Below are positions 34,101 to 42,246 of a stretch of DNA of 64,000 nucleotides, one piece after another. This DNA comes from Elusimicrobiota bacterium (GTDB lineage: Bacteria > CG03 > SLGR01 > PWQF01), in NCBI GenBank assembly GCA_003557485.1, contig PWOI01000130.1, positions 1 to 64,000 on the forward strand, written 5' to 3'. Below the pieces are notes generated by a model, which saw only the letters and a list, made by a program, of their open reading frames with translations, made no database searches and was not told the DNA's origin. Each line of letters starts with the position of its first letter. Position 1 is the stretch's first letter. Made by a program: the position numbers and the translations under genes.

Positions 34101-35202
34101 AAGAATTTTTGCGCGCTCCGGACGAGGGGTAATAAATGCCTCCGGCCGAATAACACATAAAAATGCTTCGCCCCAGAGCTCAGACATATCACTAAACGCA
34201 TCCGCTCTGGAAGTAGAATTAGATAATATAGGAAATGGGATTGTAAGTCTTGCCGATCTAGGTTTCAAAGGAGAAGAAGGCCTTTTTGTTTTAAACGGGG
34301 AAGTTCATATGTCGGAGTTTTTTGTTACTGCCGACGAACATTCAGCCGCTAGGAGAGAAGTTTCGGACGGATTCACGGAACAAATACAACTTGCCCTGGC
34401 CCTGCACACCGGCCGCAATATGTGGGTATATAACCAGGCAGGAAGAATTCGCCTTGACGGACAGCTTAGGGCGGCAGGTACTGCAGCAAGGCCTGTTCTT
34501 ACGGGAAGAATAGAAACAAAAGAAGGATATGTAATGTACCTGGACAGAAAATTCAACATAGCCGACGGATATGTTGATTTTGACGGAAGGCCTGAAAATA
34601 TTCCATATATAGATGTCAGCGCCCGGACAAGGGTCAGGAGCCTGCGGCAGGTTGAAGACCGCCCTTACGATATTACTTTAAGGGCCACCGGCTATGTAAA
34701 TGACATACAGATATATCTGACTTCGAGACCGCATCTGGAGTTTGCAGACATCGTTTCCCTTCTGACTTTCGGAGCAACCAGAACCCAGATGACTGAAAGC
34801 GAAAGACTGCTTACCCTTAGGGCCGAAGAACTTGCAAGCGTAAGGGTTGCCGGCTATATCTCCGCTTATGCAGGGAATATGCTTAACCTTGATGTAGTCG
34901 TTATTGATGGTAATGTATTCAGGGCAGGTTCTCCGCACGGACCACGGATACAGGCGCAGAAAGGAATTTCAGAGAATATAGCGCTGGCATACGTAGGGAA
35001 CCTCAGCCCCGAGGACAGCGCGCTGGTTGCAAGGCGGGCAGCAGGACGTACGGAAATAATCTACACCGAAGGAATAGGCCGCACCGAGCAGCAGAAACTT
35101 CAGCTGAGATACAGCCTGACTCCGTCCCTTGCAGCCGAAGCTCTCACCGATCACACCGGCCGGTCTAACATCGGGCTTAAATACAGCATATGGATACCGT
35201 GA
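31189..35202 (+). CDS. tamB: translocation and assembly module protein TamB
   Basis: A 1337-residue AsmA/TamB-type protein: an N-terminal membrane anchor (about residues 7-27), then a very long repetitive beta-rich body with alternating hydrophobic residues, and a C-terminal DUF490 domain (about 1000-1337: YVMYLDRKFNIADGYVDFDG, HLEFADIVSLLTFGATRTQM). It should form a hydrophobic groove across the periplasm, carrying lipid or helping barrel insertion with TamA. The gene overlaps tamA by 13 bases. The reverse order (tamA then tamB) is usual in enterobacteria; here tamB comes first. Start codon carries no Shine-Dalgarno. Confidence 0.9.
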   Translation: MAKKRKLLFLCVLLLVLILLPAILFRAAAPFVKEVFIEETRKATGLQLDIETLRLQFPGLIQAEGVNLSDRNGASLISAGTIRASISLPALARKNITVTRLSIDSLFLHDSLADSLTAPDNEKDASKAGPFISINNISLTNSAFFISGRKTEIEIGRGNLTYNPDSNMDIFLDSVSLSGAGSKAEVQTLKASLNMSGNFPGIRNLLVETEGLKASGSLYSETEKGEMNGYFEAGGRLETLRDLAISVAHINLPELKGNFKLLSDISGTLQLPYATAELYFEEFSSGGRLFSALEINALADGSHINLEKAEITGIHGEKAFLSGKYDLYSHLADNFQLKIYQAPADGSFRIPGSPEEIEGGLINASLVFSGPAGEPQLWDSAGNFSLTAARLSGKELPGVTGDFLFRESAGNLKIKSDYAFIDARVKYGNPVFEGGYNLKVEEIESLLIYAGIEDISGSLDISGSFNYSRGDFRATSEIEKAQLLYSSIPLNIESGKIFLDRSGVSFRDITGRGKFIIEDSPFLSETEPRLGGYMSYVFTAHGSTDDPKAEFEIILADPLFDTFNADEFYFSGSYGNALLEISSFYLKKGRFLVLSESSFHPISMKGNMEMLTFRTPIADLPEGQELFDKAIRDFERAGKSSFSFDLQREEDIFLHYSEESFDIETGAELLELPYPLEGKLSADILFRGSAYDPEIKATVSIEDSTINGTAITNAFIDAQLREGIVSVKEFNLAGPRSGKVQGKFSFKARDIAGGVFFPDINHYSEGTLLIEQLDATLLNFFTREDAVASGSVSATLEWRGLPVSPAAEGFIRLEDFTVIAGDEKIPDISLYAYFSERKLLLENFSATLNNNPLTAAGTVEYPSRDRYLWDLAIKIAGEERALLTGTIENSRIEALCRIMSLNLADFSGYLPVEKPEGRVSADIKIEGFQESPEIYGNLRATRLAGNIEALKHPISGGAADILFNRNEIEIRRIFARSGRGVINASGRITHKNASPQSSDISLNASALEVELDNIGNGIVSLADLGFKGEEGLFVLNGEVHMSEFFVTADEHSAARREVSDGFTEQIQLALALHTGRNMWVYNQAGRIRLDGQLRAAGTAARPVLTGRIETKEGYVMYLDRKFNIADGYVDFDGRPENIPYIDVSARTRVRSLRQVEDRPYDITLRATGYVNDIQIYLTSRPHLEFADIVSLLTFGATRTQMTESERLLTLRAEELASVRVAGYISAYAGNMLNLDVVVIDGNVFRAGSPHGPRIQAQKGISENIALAYVGNLSPEDSALVARRAAGRTEIIYTEGIGRTEQQKLQLRYSLTPSLAAEALTDHTGRSNIGLKYSIWIP

Positions 35203-36965
35203 AGACTTTTTTAATTTTTATTATCATTACAGCGTTTTTTGCATCAACTCCGGCAAAAAGTTATGCCGCAAGGCCTAAAATTACCCGGGTTTCTTTTGAG
35301 GGAAACGAAGTCTATTCCGATCGCGCATTACGCCGTATGATAGTCACGAGAAAATCTTCTCTATTTAAAACAAGACGCCTTTTCCGTGAAGTGCTTAAAG
35401 AAGATATTAGAAAAATACTCACTTTTTACCAGAACAACGGATACCTGGCATCTGAAGTCCGCGAAGAAACTTCGATTGAACCGGAGAAAAATGAGGCAAA
35501 CGTAACTATAAAAATAAATGAAGGAGAACGTTTTACTGTTTCAACAGTAATGACCCTGGGAAACGAGTTTTATTCTGATAGTAAACTCTTTGAAAAAGCA
35601 GGTATCAACCCTGGTGATTACTTTACAAAAAGTAAACTTGACGCAGCAACTTCGCGCATACTTTCAACCTACTCGGATAACGGCTTCAGTGATGTTGAAC
35701 TCAATACCGATCTCAATGTAAACCATCTGCACAATACGGTATCGGTGGATTTTTTCATTATTGAAAGAGACCGTTACCGCATATCGGATGTATTAATACG
35801 GGGCAATATTAAAACACGTCCCTCGGTACTGAAACGCGAATTAACTTTCAGGAAGGGAGAGTATGTAAATTTTTCGAGAATATTCAGATCAAGGCAGAAT
35901 CTTTTGAGAACAGGGCTTTTCAGGTCGGTTTTCATTAACCATATCCCGGCAATCTCGGAGCACGAAAGCCCCAAAAAAGATATAGTTGTGCAGGTCGAGG
36001 AAAGAGACTCCATAGAACTGGCGGCTTCGGCGGGATATGACACTCGGGAGCATTTCTGGCAGCAGGCGGAAATAACCAACCGGAATCTTTACGGAACAGC
36101 GCGCAGGGGGGGGATTGTCCTGCGGAGAAGCTCTATCGAAAAAAAAGCAGAGGCTTCCTTAAGCTCTCCCTGGACATTCGGCATGCCATTGCTTCTGGAC
36201 CTTAATTTATTTTATGGATATACAAAGGAACCGGGATTTGAGGTTGTTGAGGCCGGAGGCGGCGCTGCACTGAGCAGAGCATTCATGGAAACTGTCCGGG
36301 TTATGCTGTCTTATGATCACAAGGTATCAGAGTTCCGCAGAATAGAAAGAGACGCCTTCACCAAAAAAAGAGTCTCAAAAAATATAATAACCCTGCAGGG
36401 CACCCATGACACACGCGACAGCCTTTTTTATCCCGGCAAAGGAACTTATGCTAGACTTAAGAACGAACTTATGTTCGGGGAAATATCATTTCTCAGGACC
36501 TCCGCGGACGCAAGGATTTTTCATCCCGTAACACCGTCTATTGTAGGCGGATCGGCCCTCAGATACTCGGTAATATTCAGCAATCTCGAATCGCGGGAGA
36601 TCCCTCCCGATGAACGCCTTTATACCGGCGGGCCTTATTCGGTAAGAGGGTTTAAATATCATTCGCTGGGCCCGCTTGACTACAGGTCAAAACCTGTCGG
36701 GGGAAAAGCCAGCCTGGTATGGAATATAGCCGAAGCCCGGATGAACCTCTACAAGAGCTTGGGCCTGACGGCATTTGCCGACGCTGGCAATGTCTGGCAG
36801 ACTATCGAAGAAACAGACCTTACTGACTTAAGAACCTCCGCGGGAGGCGGCTTACTTTTGACTCTTCCCTTCGGAGTTTTCCGTCTTGAATATTCACTTA
36901 ACCTTGACAGAAAAAAAGGGGAAACCCCCGGCATTTTGTTTTTCGGCTCAGGAATGGTCTTCTAA
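35190..36965 (+). CDS. tamA: Omp85-family outer-membrane protein (TamA/BamA-like)
   Basis: A signal peptide is followed by three POTRA-like domains (about 27-290: ITRVSFEGNEVYSDRALRRM, FTVSTVMTLGNEFYSD, RISDVLIRGNIKTRP) and a 16-strand barrel (about 300-591: LYGTARRGGIVLRRS, THDTRDSLFYPGKGTY, GGPYSVRGFKYHSLGP), with the conserved VRGF loop that enters the barrel lumen. The last residue is Phe. Three POTRAs and pairing with tamB support TamA rather than BamA, although BamA cannot be excluded without the rest of the genome. It overlaps tamB by 13 bases, so the two are translationally coupled. Confidence 0.88.
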   Translation: MDTVKTFLIFIIITAFFASTPAKSYAARPKITRVSFEGNEVYSDRALRRMIVTRKSSLFKTRRLFREVLKEDIRKILTFYQNNGYLASEVREETSIEPEKNEANVTIKINEGERFTVSTVMTLGNEFYSDSKLFEKAGINPGDYFTKSKLDAATSRILSTYSDNGFSDVELNTDLNVNHLHNTVSVDFFIIERDRYRISDVLIRGNIKTRPSVLKRELTFRKGEYVNFSRIFRSRQNLLRTGLFRSVFINHIPAISEHESPKKDIVVQVEERDSIELAASAGYDTREHFWQQAEITNRNLYGTARRGGIVLRRSSIEKKAEASLSSPWTFGMPLLLDLNLFYGYTKEPGFEVVEAGGGAALSRAFMETVRVMLSYDHKVSEFRRIERDAFTKKRVSKNIITLQGTHDTRDSLFYPGKGTYARLKNELMFGEISFLRTSADARIFHPVTPSIVGGSALRYSVIFSNLESREIPPDERLYTGGPYSVRGFKYHSLGPLDYRSKPVGGKASLVWNIAEARMNLYKSLGLTAFADAGNVWQTIEETDLTDLRTSAGGGLLLTLPFGVFRLEYSLNLDRKKGETPGILFFGSGMVF

Positions 36966-37016
36966 ATTATTTAACAAGTTAAACTCAGAGGTGATTTTTT
37001 TATTGTTTTATATTAT

Positions 37017-37022
37017 TATAAT
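37017..37022 (+). promoter_or_regulatory. -10 hexamer of the diadenylate cyclase gene, leaderless
   Basis: A perfect TATAAT ends 6 bases before the ATG at 37029. A matching -35 is weak (ATTTTT, 36994-36999). The layout is the same as the other leaderless starts. Confidence 0.5.
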
Positions 37023-37028
37023 ATCGTT

Positions 37029-37616
37029 ATGGACAAAGTAAATAGCTTATTTCAGGATATATGCACAGATAAGAGACATGTAAACCCGCGGACTCTCAAC
37101 CATGTCATAGAGCTTGCGGTGGAAATAGCAAGAGAAGGCCGGGAGGGACGCAAGGTTGGAACCATATTTCTTGTCGGAGACACTGAGAATACAATTAAAA
37201 GGTCAAGATGCCTGATACTTGACCCGCTCAAAGGACATCCCCCAGCTTCAAAGAAAATAAGTGATCCCAATATGCGGGAAACCCTTAAAGAACTTGCGCA
37301 GCTAGATGGCTCTTTTATAATATCAGACGACGGCATTGTTCTATCAGCAGCGCGCTATATCAATGCCTCTTTCGAGGGAATAAACCTTCCGCTAGGGCTG
37401 GGAGGCAGACACCTGGCCGGGGCATCCATATCCAGGGAAACCGGGTGCGTTGCAATTGTGGTTTCGGAAAGTTCCATAGTCCGGATAATAGATGACGGGG
37501 AAATCGTTTCCGAAATAATACCCGAACTCTGGATGCTTAAGGATACCAGCCTGCATATGAAGGGGCCGCTTAAGCACAGGACCAAAGACAACGTAAGGGT
37601 AATCAGCAGGAAATAG
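37029..37616 (+). CDS. diadenylate cyclase (DAC/DisA_N domain), c-di-AMP synthesis
   Basis: A 195-residue soluble protein formed almost only of a DAC domain. The catalytic DGA motif is LDGSFIISDDGIVL (93-106), so Ala is replaced by Ser, and the RHR motif is GGRHLAGASIS (126-136). There is no DisA DNA-binding domain and no CdaA membrane helices; this stand-alone form is closest in layout to archaeal and minor bacterial cyclases. It would make c-di-AMP from two ATP. No phosphodiesterase or c-di-AMP riboswitch is seen nearby. It runs into the next gene by a TAGTG overlap. Confidence 0.82.
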   Translation: MDKVNSLFQDICTDKRHVNPRTLNHVIELAVEIAREGREGRKVGTIFLVGDTENTIKRSRCLILDPLKGHPPASKKISDPNMRETLKELAQLDGSFIISDDGIVLSAARYINASFEGINLPLGLGGRHLAGASISRETGCVAIVVSESSIVRIIDDGEIVSEIIPELWMLKDTSLHMKGPLKHRTKDNVRVISRK

Positions 37617-37984
37617 TGTATTTTGAAGACTTCGAGAAGGAAGTATCTCTTGCCGTAAAACGGTTGCCTTCCAAGTACCGGGCCATTCTTGACAGAGAAG
37701 AGATAAAAATAATACCCAGGGAAAAAGTGCCCCTCAAAATCCGGGAAGCCTATCCCGGAAGTATTGTTTTCGGCGTTTTTACCGGCACTTCATTAAAGGA
37801 CCGCAGCGTAAATTACGCTTATCCCGAACCTACAAGAATAGAGATTTACATGGAAAGTTTCGAAAACGCCTATGGAAACGAGTTGTCGGACAAAGTCAGA
37901 GAGAGAATATACAGGACCGTAATTCACGAGATTGCCCATTACTTCGGATTTGACGAAGACGAGGTCCGGGCCCGCGGCTACTGA
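37616..37984 (+). CDS. small zincin-like metallopeptidase (COG3824 type)
   Basis: A 122-residue protein starting GTG, overlapping the cyclase stop by 1 base. VIHEIAHYFGFDEDEVRARGY at the end (HExxH at about 103, in HEIAH) with YAYPEPTRIEIYMESFE before it fits the predicted small metallopeptidase family with a minimal zincin fold. It may bind one metal through His-Glu-His. Members are widespread and their substrate is unknown. Coupling with diadenylate cyclase might mean only co-expression. Confidence 0.8.
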   Translation: MYFEDFEKEVSLAVKRLPSKYRAILDREEIKIIPREKVPLKIREAYPGSIVFGVFTGTSLKDRSVNYAYPEPTRIEIYMESFENAYGNELSDKVRERIYRTVIHEIAHYFGFDEDEVRARGY

Positions 37985-37988
37985 ACTG

Positions 37989-38747
37989 TCAGTGGTGAGT
38001 CAGCAGGTCTACCAGAAACATTGCAACTATACCCAACAGGAAAACTCCCAGGGTTATAAGACTTTTATGCATCTTCCCGCATCTTTGTATTTCAGGTATA
38101 AGGTCGGCAGCGCCTATGTAGATAAAGCCACCCGCTGCAAACGGTACTACGTAAGCGGGATTTAAGATACCCGCGCTGAAGTATGCAGTAATGCCTCCGG
38201 CAACGATAATCAGGGAAACCCCGAAATTTACCGTAAGAGCCTTCATTCTCTCCCACCCGCCGTATACGAGTATGCCGTAATTTCCAAGTTCCTGCGGAAG
38301 TTCATGCGCGGCAACCGCTATGGAGGTAGTTATTCCCAGGGGTATATTTACAAGAAATGCAGCTCCGACAAGGATGCCGTCTACAAAATTATGTATACCG
38401 TTGGCAACAAGTATCATTATTGAAAAAGGCGTTTTAGTATGTTCTGAAGGAGTCCTGTGACAGTGGTGCCAGTGCAGATACTGCTCCAGTATGAAAAAAA
38501 AGACAAACCCTGCCAGTATTAAAAGCGGTCCCGCGGAACTGTGCCCGTGTCCGCACGTCGTATTGTGCAGGGCCTCCGGTATAAGATGAATAAAGGAAAC
38601 CCCTATCAGGGTTCCTGCAGCAAATGCAACAAGCAGGTTAAGAAGCTTTTTGAAAGATTCTTCCTTAAGGGCAAAAGTAAATATACCTACCCAGGCCAGT
38701 ATCGCAATTAAAAACGTTGATCCTGTAATCCAAAGCAGTTCTTTCAT
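37989..38747 (-). CDS. ZIP-family metal transporter
   Basis: Eight membrane helices in 252 residues. Helix IV-like segment [16 protein letters not shown] and helix V segment [15 protein letters not shown] give the His, Asn, Asp and Glu metal-site pattern of ZIP proteins (about 136-180). A histidine-rich loop ([21 protein letters not shown]) before it fits the zinc or iron binding loop. It should carry Zn or other divalent ions into the cytoplasm. It has its own strong promoter (TTGACA-17-TAGAAT) and converges on the metallopeptidase gene with a 4-base gap. Confidence 0.93.
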   Translation of the reverse strand: MKELLWITGSTFLIAILAWVGIFTFALKEESFKKLLNLLVAFAAGTLIGVSFIHLIPEALHNTTCGHGHSSAGPLLILAGFVFFFILEQYLHWHHCHRTPSEHTKTPFSIMILVANGIHNFVDGILVGAAFLVNIPLGITTSIAVAAHELPQELGNYGILVYGGWERMKALTVNFGVSLIIVAGGITAYFSAGILNPAYVVPFAAGGFIYIGAADLIPEIQRCGKMHKSLITLGVFLLGIVAMFLVDLLTHH

Positions 38748-38791
38748 ATTCGGCCTCCATTTACGTTAACCATTCCTGACGGGATGCATAT

Positions 38792-38820
38792 ATTCTATAC
38801 GCGGAGAGCGACTCTGTCAA
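38792..38820 (-). promoter_or_regulatory. ZIP transporter promoter
   Basis: TTGACA (38820-38815), 17 bases, TAGAAT (38797-38792) on the minus strand; leader about 37 bases with GGAGG. Confidence 0.75.
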
Positions 38821-38885
38821 ATCCACGGTCTTGCAGGAAACGCTTCAATTAATTAAAATAATATAAGTAAAAGGAGATTATTCAC

Positions 38886-39131
38886 ATGCAGTACATAATA
38901 ATATTCATATTACTGTTGCTTATAGGAGCAGCTGCGGCATATTTTCTGGCCTCTTCCCCTAACAAGGAAACGCGCCTGAGAAACAGGTATATCTGTCTTT
39001 CCAGCCAGCCTCCCAATATAGCGCAGGAAACTCTCAATGAAGAAATCAAAAGACTGAGAAAAAAACATCCGGGTAGAGGTATTAACTGGTACCTGGAAAA
39101 AATCATATACGATATGCAGAAGGACAGGTAA
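38886..39131 (+). CDS. small single-helix membrane protein
   Basis: An 81-residue protein with one N-terminal membrane helix (about 3-20) and a soluble basic tail containing KETRLRNRYICLS, then an amphipathic helix (LNEEIKRLRKKHPGR). AAAAGGAG lies before the ATG. It abuts the nitroreductase start (no gap), so the two are translated together. No family recognised. Confidence 0.65.
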   Translation: MQYIIIFILLLLIGAAAAYFLASSPNKETRLRNRYICLSSQPPNIAQETLNEEIKRLRKKHPGRGINWYLEKIIYDMQKDR

Positions 39132-39713
39132 ATGGATTTCAGCAGGCTTGTAGAGCAGCGCCGCAGCTGCAGAAAATATTTACCCTCTCCGGTTGAAAGA
39201 GAAAAACTCCAAAGGTGTCTTCAGGCGGCGCGCCTCTCTCCTTCGGCATGCAACGCTCAGCCCTGGCGTTTTATTGTCCTTGATGAAAAAGATGCCAGGG
39301 AAAATCTTGCAGAGGCCGCCTGTTCGGGAATATACCGTATGAGCAAGTTTATAAAATCCGCACCTGTAATTATAGCTGTATGCGCGGACGTGAAAAGTTT
39401 TGCCTCAAAAGCCGGGTCGTTTGTAAGAGGTACCAATTTTTACCTTATTGATATCGGCATAGCCTGCCAGAATCTTGTTCTTCAGTCCACCGAAGATGGC
39501 CTCGGCACCTGTTATATAGGCTGGTTCAATGAAAGGAAAGTCAAAAAAGCGCTAGGCCTGGGCAAGAAAATAAAAATCCCGCTCCTCATATCAATGGGTT
39601 ACCCGGAAGACCGGCATACCGAAAAAGATCCCATAAGGCGCCGCGCCGGAGGAGATAAAAGAAAACCCATCGAGGAAATTGTAAGTTACAACCCCCCGGC
39701 CGAAGATTTTTAG
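39132..39713 (+). CDS. nitroreductase-family FMN oxidoreductase
   Basis: 193 residues: [19 protein letters not shown] at the start holds the FMN-phosphate arginines, [20 protein letters not shown] follows with the usual NAQPW, and [11 protein letters not shown] and [12 protein letters not shown] close the fold. It should be a dimeric NAD(P)H-dependent flavoenzyme; the substrate is not definable. It follows a membrane-anchored small protein without a gap. The stop overlaps the end of the glnS gene on the other strand by 4 bases. Confidence 0.9.
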   Translation: MDFSRLVEQRRSCRKYLPSPVEREKLQRCLQAARLSPSACNAQPWRFIVLDEKDARENLAEAACSGIYRMSKFIKSAPVIIAVCADVKSFASKAGSFVRGTNFYLIDIGIACQNLVLQSTEDGLGTCYIGWFNERKVKKALGLGKKIKIPLLISMGYPEDRHTEKDPIRRRAGGDKRKPIEEIVSYNPPAEDF

Positions 39714-41377
39714 GCTCCCTCTTTTTTAACTATCTTTGCCCAGGTGTCTTTCAGGGAAACTATACGGTTGAATACAGGACGGCCTTTCACTGAATCCTTT
39801 ATGTCGGCAATGTAGTAGCCGTGCCGGAAAAACTGGACCCTTTTTCCAGGGTCAATATCCTTAAGCGAGCACTCCGCCATGCATTTATCGTTTACGGTAA
39901 GAGAATCCGGATTTATGCATTCGCGAAAATCATCCGCTCCATCCGGGTTTTCCCGGTTGAAAAGCCTGTCGTACTGTCGCACGGTAACATTGAGAGCGCT
40001 CCCGGCGTATATCCAGTGCAGTGTTCCGCTTACTTTCCTTCTGTCGGCGGTATCTCCTCCTCTGGACTCGGGGTCATATGTGCAGTGCAGCTCTTCTATG
40101 ATCCCATTTGAATCTTTAATAACTTCATTGCAGGTAATGTAGTATGCGCTCTTAAGCCGGCTTTCCCTTCCGGGAGCAAGGCGGAAGAATTTTTTTGGCG
40201 GGGTTTCCATAAAATCTTCCCGTTCTATATACAATTCTCTGCCGAACTGCAGCTTTCTTGTACCGGAAGCCGGGTCTTCGGGATTGTTTTCAACCTCAAA
40301 ATACTCGGTTTTATCTTCAGGATAGTTGGTTATTACAACTTTCAGCGGGTCAAGAACGGCAAAGACCCTGTCGGCGGTTTTATTAAGCTCTTCCCGTACG
40401 CAGTGCTCAAGCAGCGCAGCGTCTACTGTGCTGTTTGCCTTGGCCACACCAATTCTTAAAGCAAAATCCCTTATTGATGCAGCTGTATAACCCCTTCTGC
40501 GCAGCCCCGATATCGTAGGCATTCTAGGATCATCCCATCCGTCAACCATATTTTCACTTACAAGGATTCCCAGTCTTCTTTTACTCAGAACGCTATAGGA
40601 TATATTAAGCCTGGCAAATTCTATCTGCTGCGGATGATGAAGGCCAAGCTCCTCAAGAAACCAATCGTAAAGAGGCCTGTGGTCTTCAAACTCCAGTGTG
40701 CATATTGAATGTGTTATCTTTTCTATCGAATCTTCAAGGCAGTGGGCAAAATCATACATAGGATATATGCACCACTCATCACCCGTCCTGGGATGAGAAG
40801 CGTGCAGTATCCGGTAGATAACGGGATCGCGCATATTTAAATTTGGTGAAGCCATATCTATCTTTGCTCTAAGGACTTTTTCACCGTCATTAAACTCCCC
40901 ATTTTTCATTCTTTCAAAAAGATCAAGATTCTCTTCAATTACGCGGTCCCTGCAAGGGCTTTCCTTTCCGGGTTCAGTAAAAGTACCCCGGTATTCTTTT
41001 ATCTTCTCCTGGCTGATATCATCTACATACGCTTTGCCTTTTTTAATCAGCTCAACAGCGCACTGGTACATCCGCCCGAAATAATCCGAAGCGTAGTATT
41101 CCCTGTCCTGCCAGTCAAAACCGAGCCAGGCCACATCTTCCTTTATGGAGTCTATGTACTGCTGCTCTTCTTTAACGGGGTTGGTATCATCAAACCTGAG
41201 GTTGCATGTTCCGGAATACTGTTCTGCAAGAGAGAAGTTAAGGCATATTGATTTGGCATGGCCTATATGAAGAAAACCGTTGGGTTCGGGAGGGAACCTT
41301 GTAGCAACCCTGCCGGACCATTTGCCGGTTCTGTTATCCTGATCTATTATATCTTTTATAAAATTCCCTGTACTCAT
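39710..41377 (-). CDS. glnS: glutaminyl-tRNA synthetase
   Basis: Class Ic synthetase. [18 protein letters not shown] (HIGH at 37-40) and the KMSKS equivalent [11 protein letters not shown], followed by [17 protein letters not shown], separate GlnRS from GluRS, as does the C-terminal anticodon-binding double barrel (to residue 555). GlnRS arose in eukaryotes and spread to some bacteria; many others use GatCAB instead, so its presence suggests past transfer. The promoter TTGAAA-17-TATATT ends 8 bases before the ATG, so the mRNA is nearly leaderless. Its -35 overlaps that of tauE on the other strand. Confidence 0.96.
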   Translation of the reverse strand: MSTGNFIKDIIDQDNRTGKWSGRVATRFPPEPNGFLHIGHAKSICLNFSLAEQYSGTCNLRFDDTNPVKEEQQYIDSIKEDVAWLGFDWQDREYYASDYFGRMYQCAVELIKKGKAYVDDISQEKIKEYRGTFTEPGKESPCRDRVIEENLDLFERMKNGEFNDGEKVLRAKIDMASPNLNMRDPVIYRILHASHPRTGDEWCIYPMYDFAHCLEDSIEKITHSICTLEFEDHRPLYDWFLEELGLHHPQQIEFARLNISYSVLSKRRLGILVSENMVDGWDDPRMPTISGLRRRGYTAASIRDFALRIGVAKANSTVDAALLEHCVREELNKTADRVFAVLDPLKVVITNYPEDKTEYFEVENNPEDPASGTRKLQFGRELYIEREDFMETPPKKFFRLAPGRESRLKSAYYITCNEVIKDSNGIIEELHCTYDPESRGGDTADRRKVSGTLHWIYAGSALNVTVRQYDRLFNRENPDGADDFRECINPDSLTVNDKCMAECSLKDIDPGKRVQFFRHGYYIADIKDSVKGRPVFNRIVSLKDTWAKIVKKEGA

Positions 41378-41385
41378 TGCCTGCT

Positions 41386-41436
41386 AATATACAAATTTAT
41401 GGAAATGTTTTCAAAACGGGATTTTTCCGTTATAAT
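41386..41436. promoter_or_regulatory. divergent glnS/tauE promoters with overlapping -35 boxes
   Basis: Minus: TTGAAA (41414-41409), 17 bases, TATATT (41391-41386). Plus: TTTTCA (41408-41413), 17 bases, TATAAT (41431-41436). The two -35 boxes share five bases on opposite strands. Both predicted starts fall 2-3 bases before the start codons. Confidence 0.65.
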
Positions 41437-41445
41437 AATTTTGTT

Positions 41446-42192
41446 ATGGATATATTACTTTTAAGCCTTCTCTTTTTCCCTATAAGTATGGTCGGGGTAT
41501 CCACCGGAGGGCTATCCCTTGTCACTGTTCCGCTTCTGATATTTTCCGGACTTTCTCCCCACAATGCAGTTGCTACAAATATGTTCGGCCTGATCTTTAT
41601 GAGCCTCAGCGGGGCTGCCGGATTTGCTCCGGAAATCAAAAAAACACCGGTTTCTCTTACATTAAAACTATCGGTTATTACCGCTGTCGCTTCGTTTGCC
41701 GGAGCAGGGATAGTGCTTGCCGTTGACGAAAAAGCCCTGCGCAGCGTGATTGCAGTAGTTATACTTGCAGTAACTGTCATAGTTTTTTTCAACAGGCGGG
41801 CAGGACTGAATGAAAGGACTGATTCCCCCAGACGCGGCAGGACTGCCGGCTGGATAGCCGTTTTCGTACTAGGTATTTACGGAGGGTTTTTCAGCGGCGC
41901 CTATATAACTATACTTACATACGTTTTCATACTTCTGTGGGGTATGAGTTTTCTGAGAGCCGCCGGACTTACAAAAGTTCTTAATACTTTCTCCTCGGCG
42001 GCGGCCTGTGCCTATTTTATCTATTACGGCGCAGTAGATTTCAGTTACGCCCTGCCTATATCGGCAGCAATGTTTGCCGGCGGATATGCCGGAGCCCGGA
42101 TTGCGGTACTGAAGGGAAACCGTTGGCTGAGAAATATATTTATGGCAGCGGCGGCGGCGATGAGCATTCTGCTTCTTTCCGGACGGTTTTAG
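41446..42192 (+). CDS. TauE/SafE-family membrane transporter
   Basis: About 248 residues with seven to eight membrane helices in two halves: MVGVSTGGLSLVTVPLLIFSG near the start and GIYGGFFSGAYITILTYVFI in the middle, the repeat signature of the sulfite exporter TauE/SafE family. Possible substrates are sulfite, sulfoacetate or other organic anions. The start at 41446 is preferred to an upstream in-frame ATG (41377), because the upstream part would translate across the promoter, and a TATAAT lies 9 bases before 41446. It is followed by pcm after 54 bases. Confidence 0.85.
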   Translation: MDILLLSLLFFPISMVGVSTGGLSLVTVPLLIFSGLSPHNAVATNMFGLIFMSLSGAAGFAPEIKKTPVSLTLKLSVITAVASFAGAGIVLAVDEKALRSVIAVVILAVTVIVFFNRRAGLNERTDSPRRGRTAGWIAVFVLGIYGGFFSGAYITILTYVFILLWGMSFLRAAGLTKVLNTFSSAAACAYFIYYGAVDFSYALPISAAMFAGGYAGARIAVLKGNRWLRNIFMAAAAAMSILLLSGRF

Positions 42193-42218
42193 GGCTTTAA
42201 CGAGTCAGGTATTTTTGT

Positions 42219-42224
42219 TATAAT
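42219..42224 (+). promoter_or_regulatory. -10 hexamer of the pcm gene
   Basis: TATAAT (42219-42224) with a poor -35 (TTTAAC, 42196-42201). The leader of about 16 bases contains AAAGGAACAG, a conventional Shine-Dalgarno. Confidence 0.4.
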
Positions 42225-42246
42225 TACATTAAAGGAACAGAAACCA

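Noticed and set aside
35190-36965. Calling the Omp85 gene bamA
   Set aside because: Only three POTRA-like domains are visible and it is coupled to tamB, so TamA is more likely; BamA is not fully excluded.
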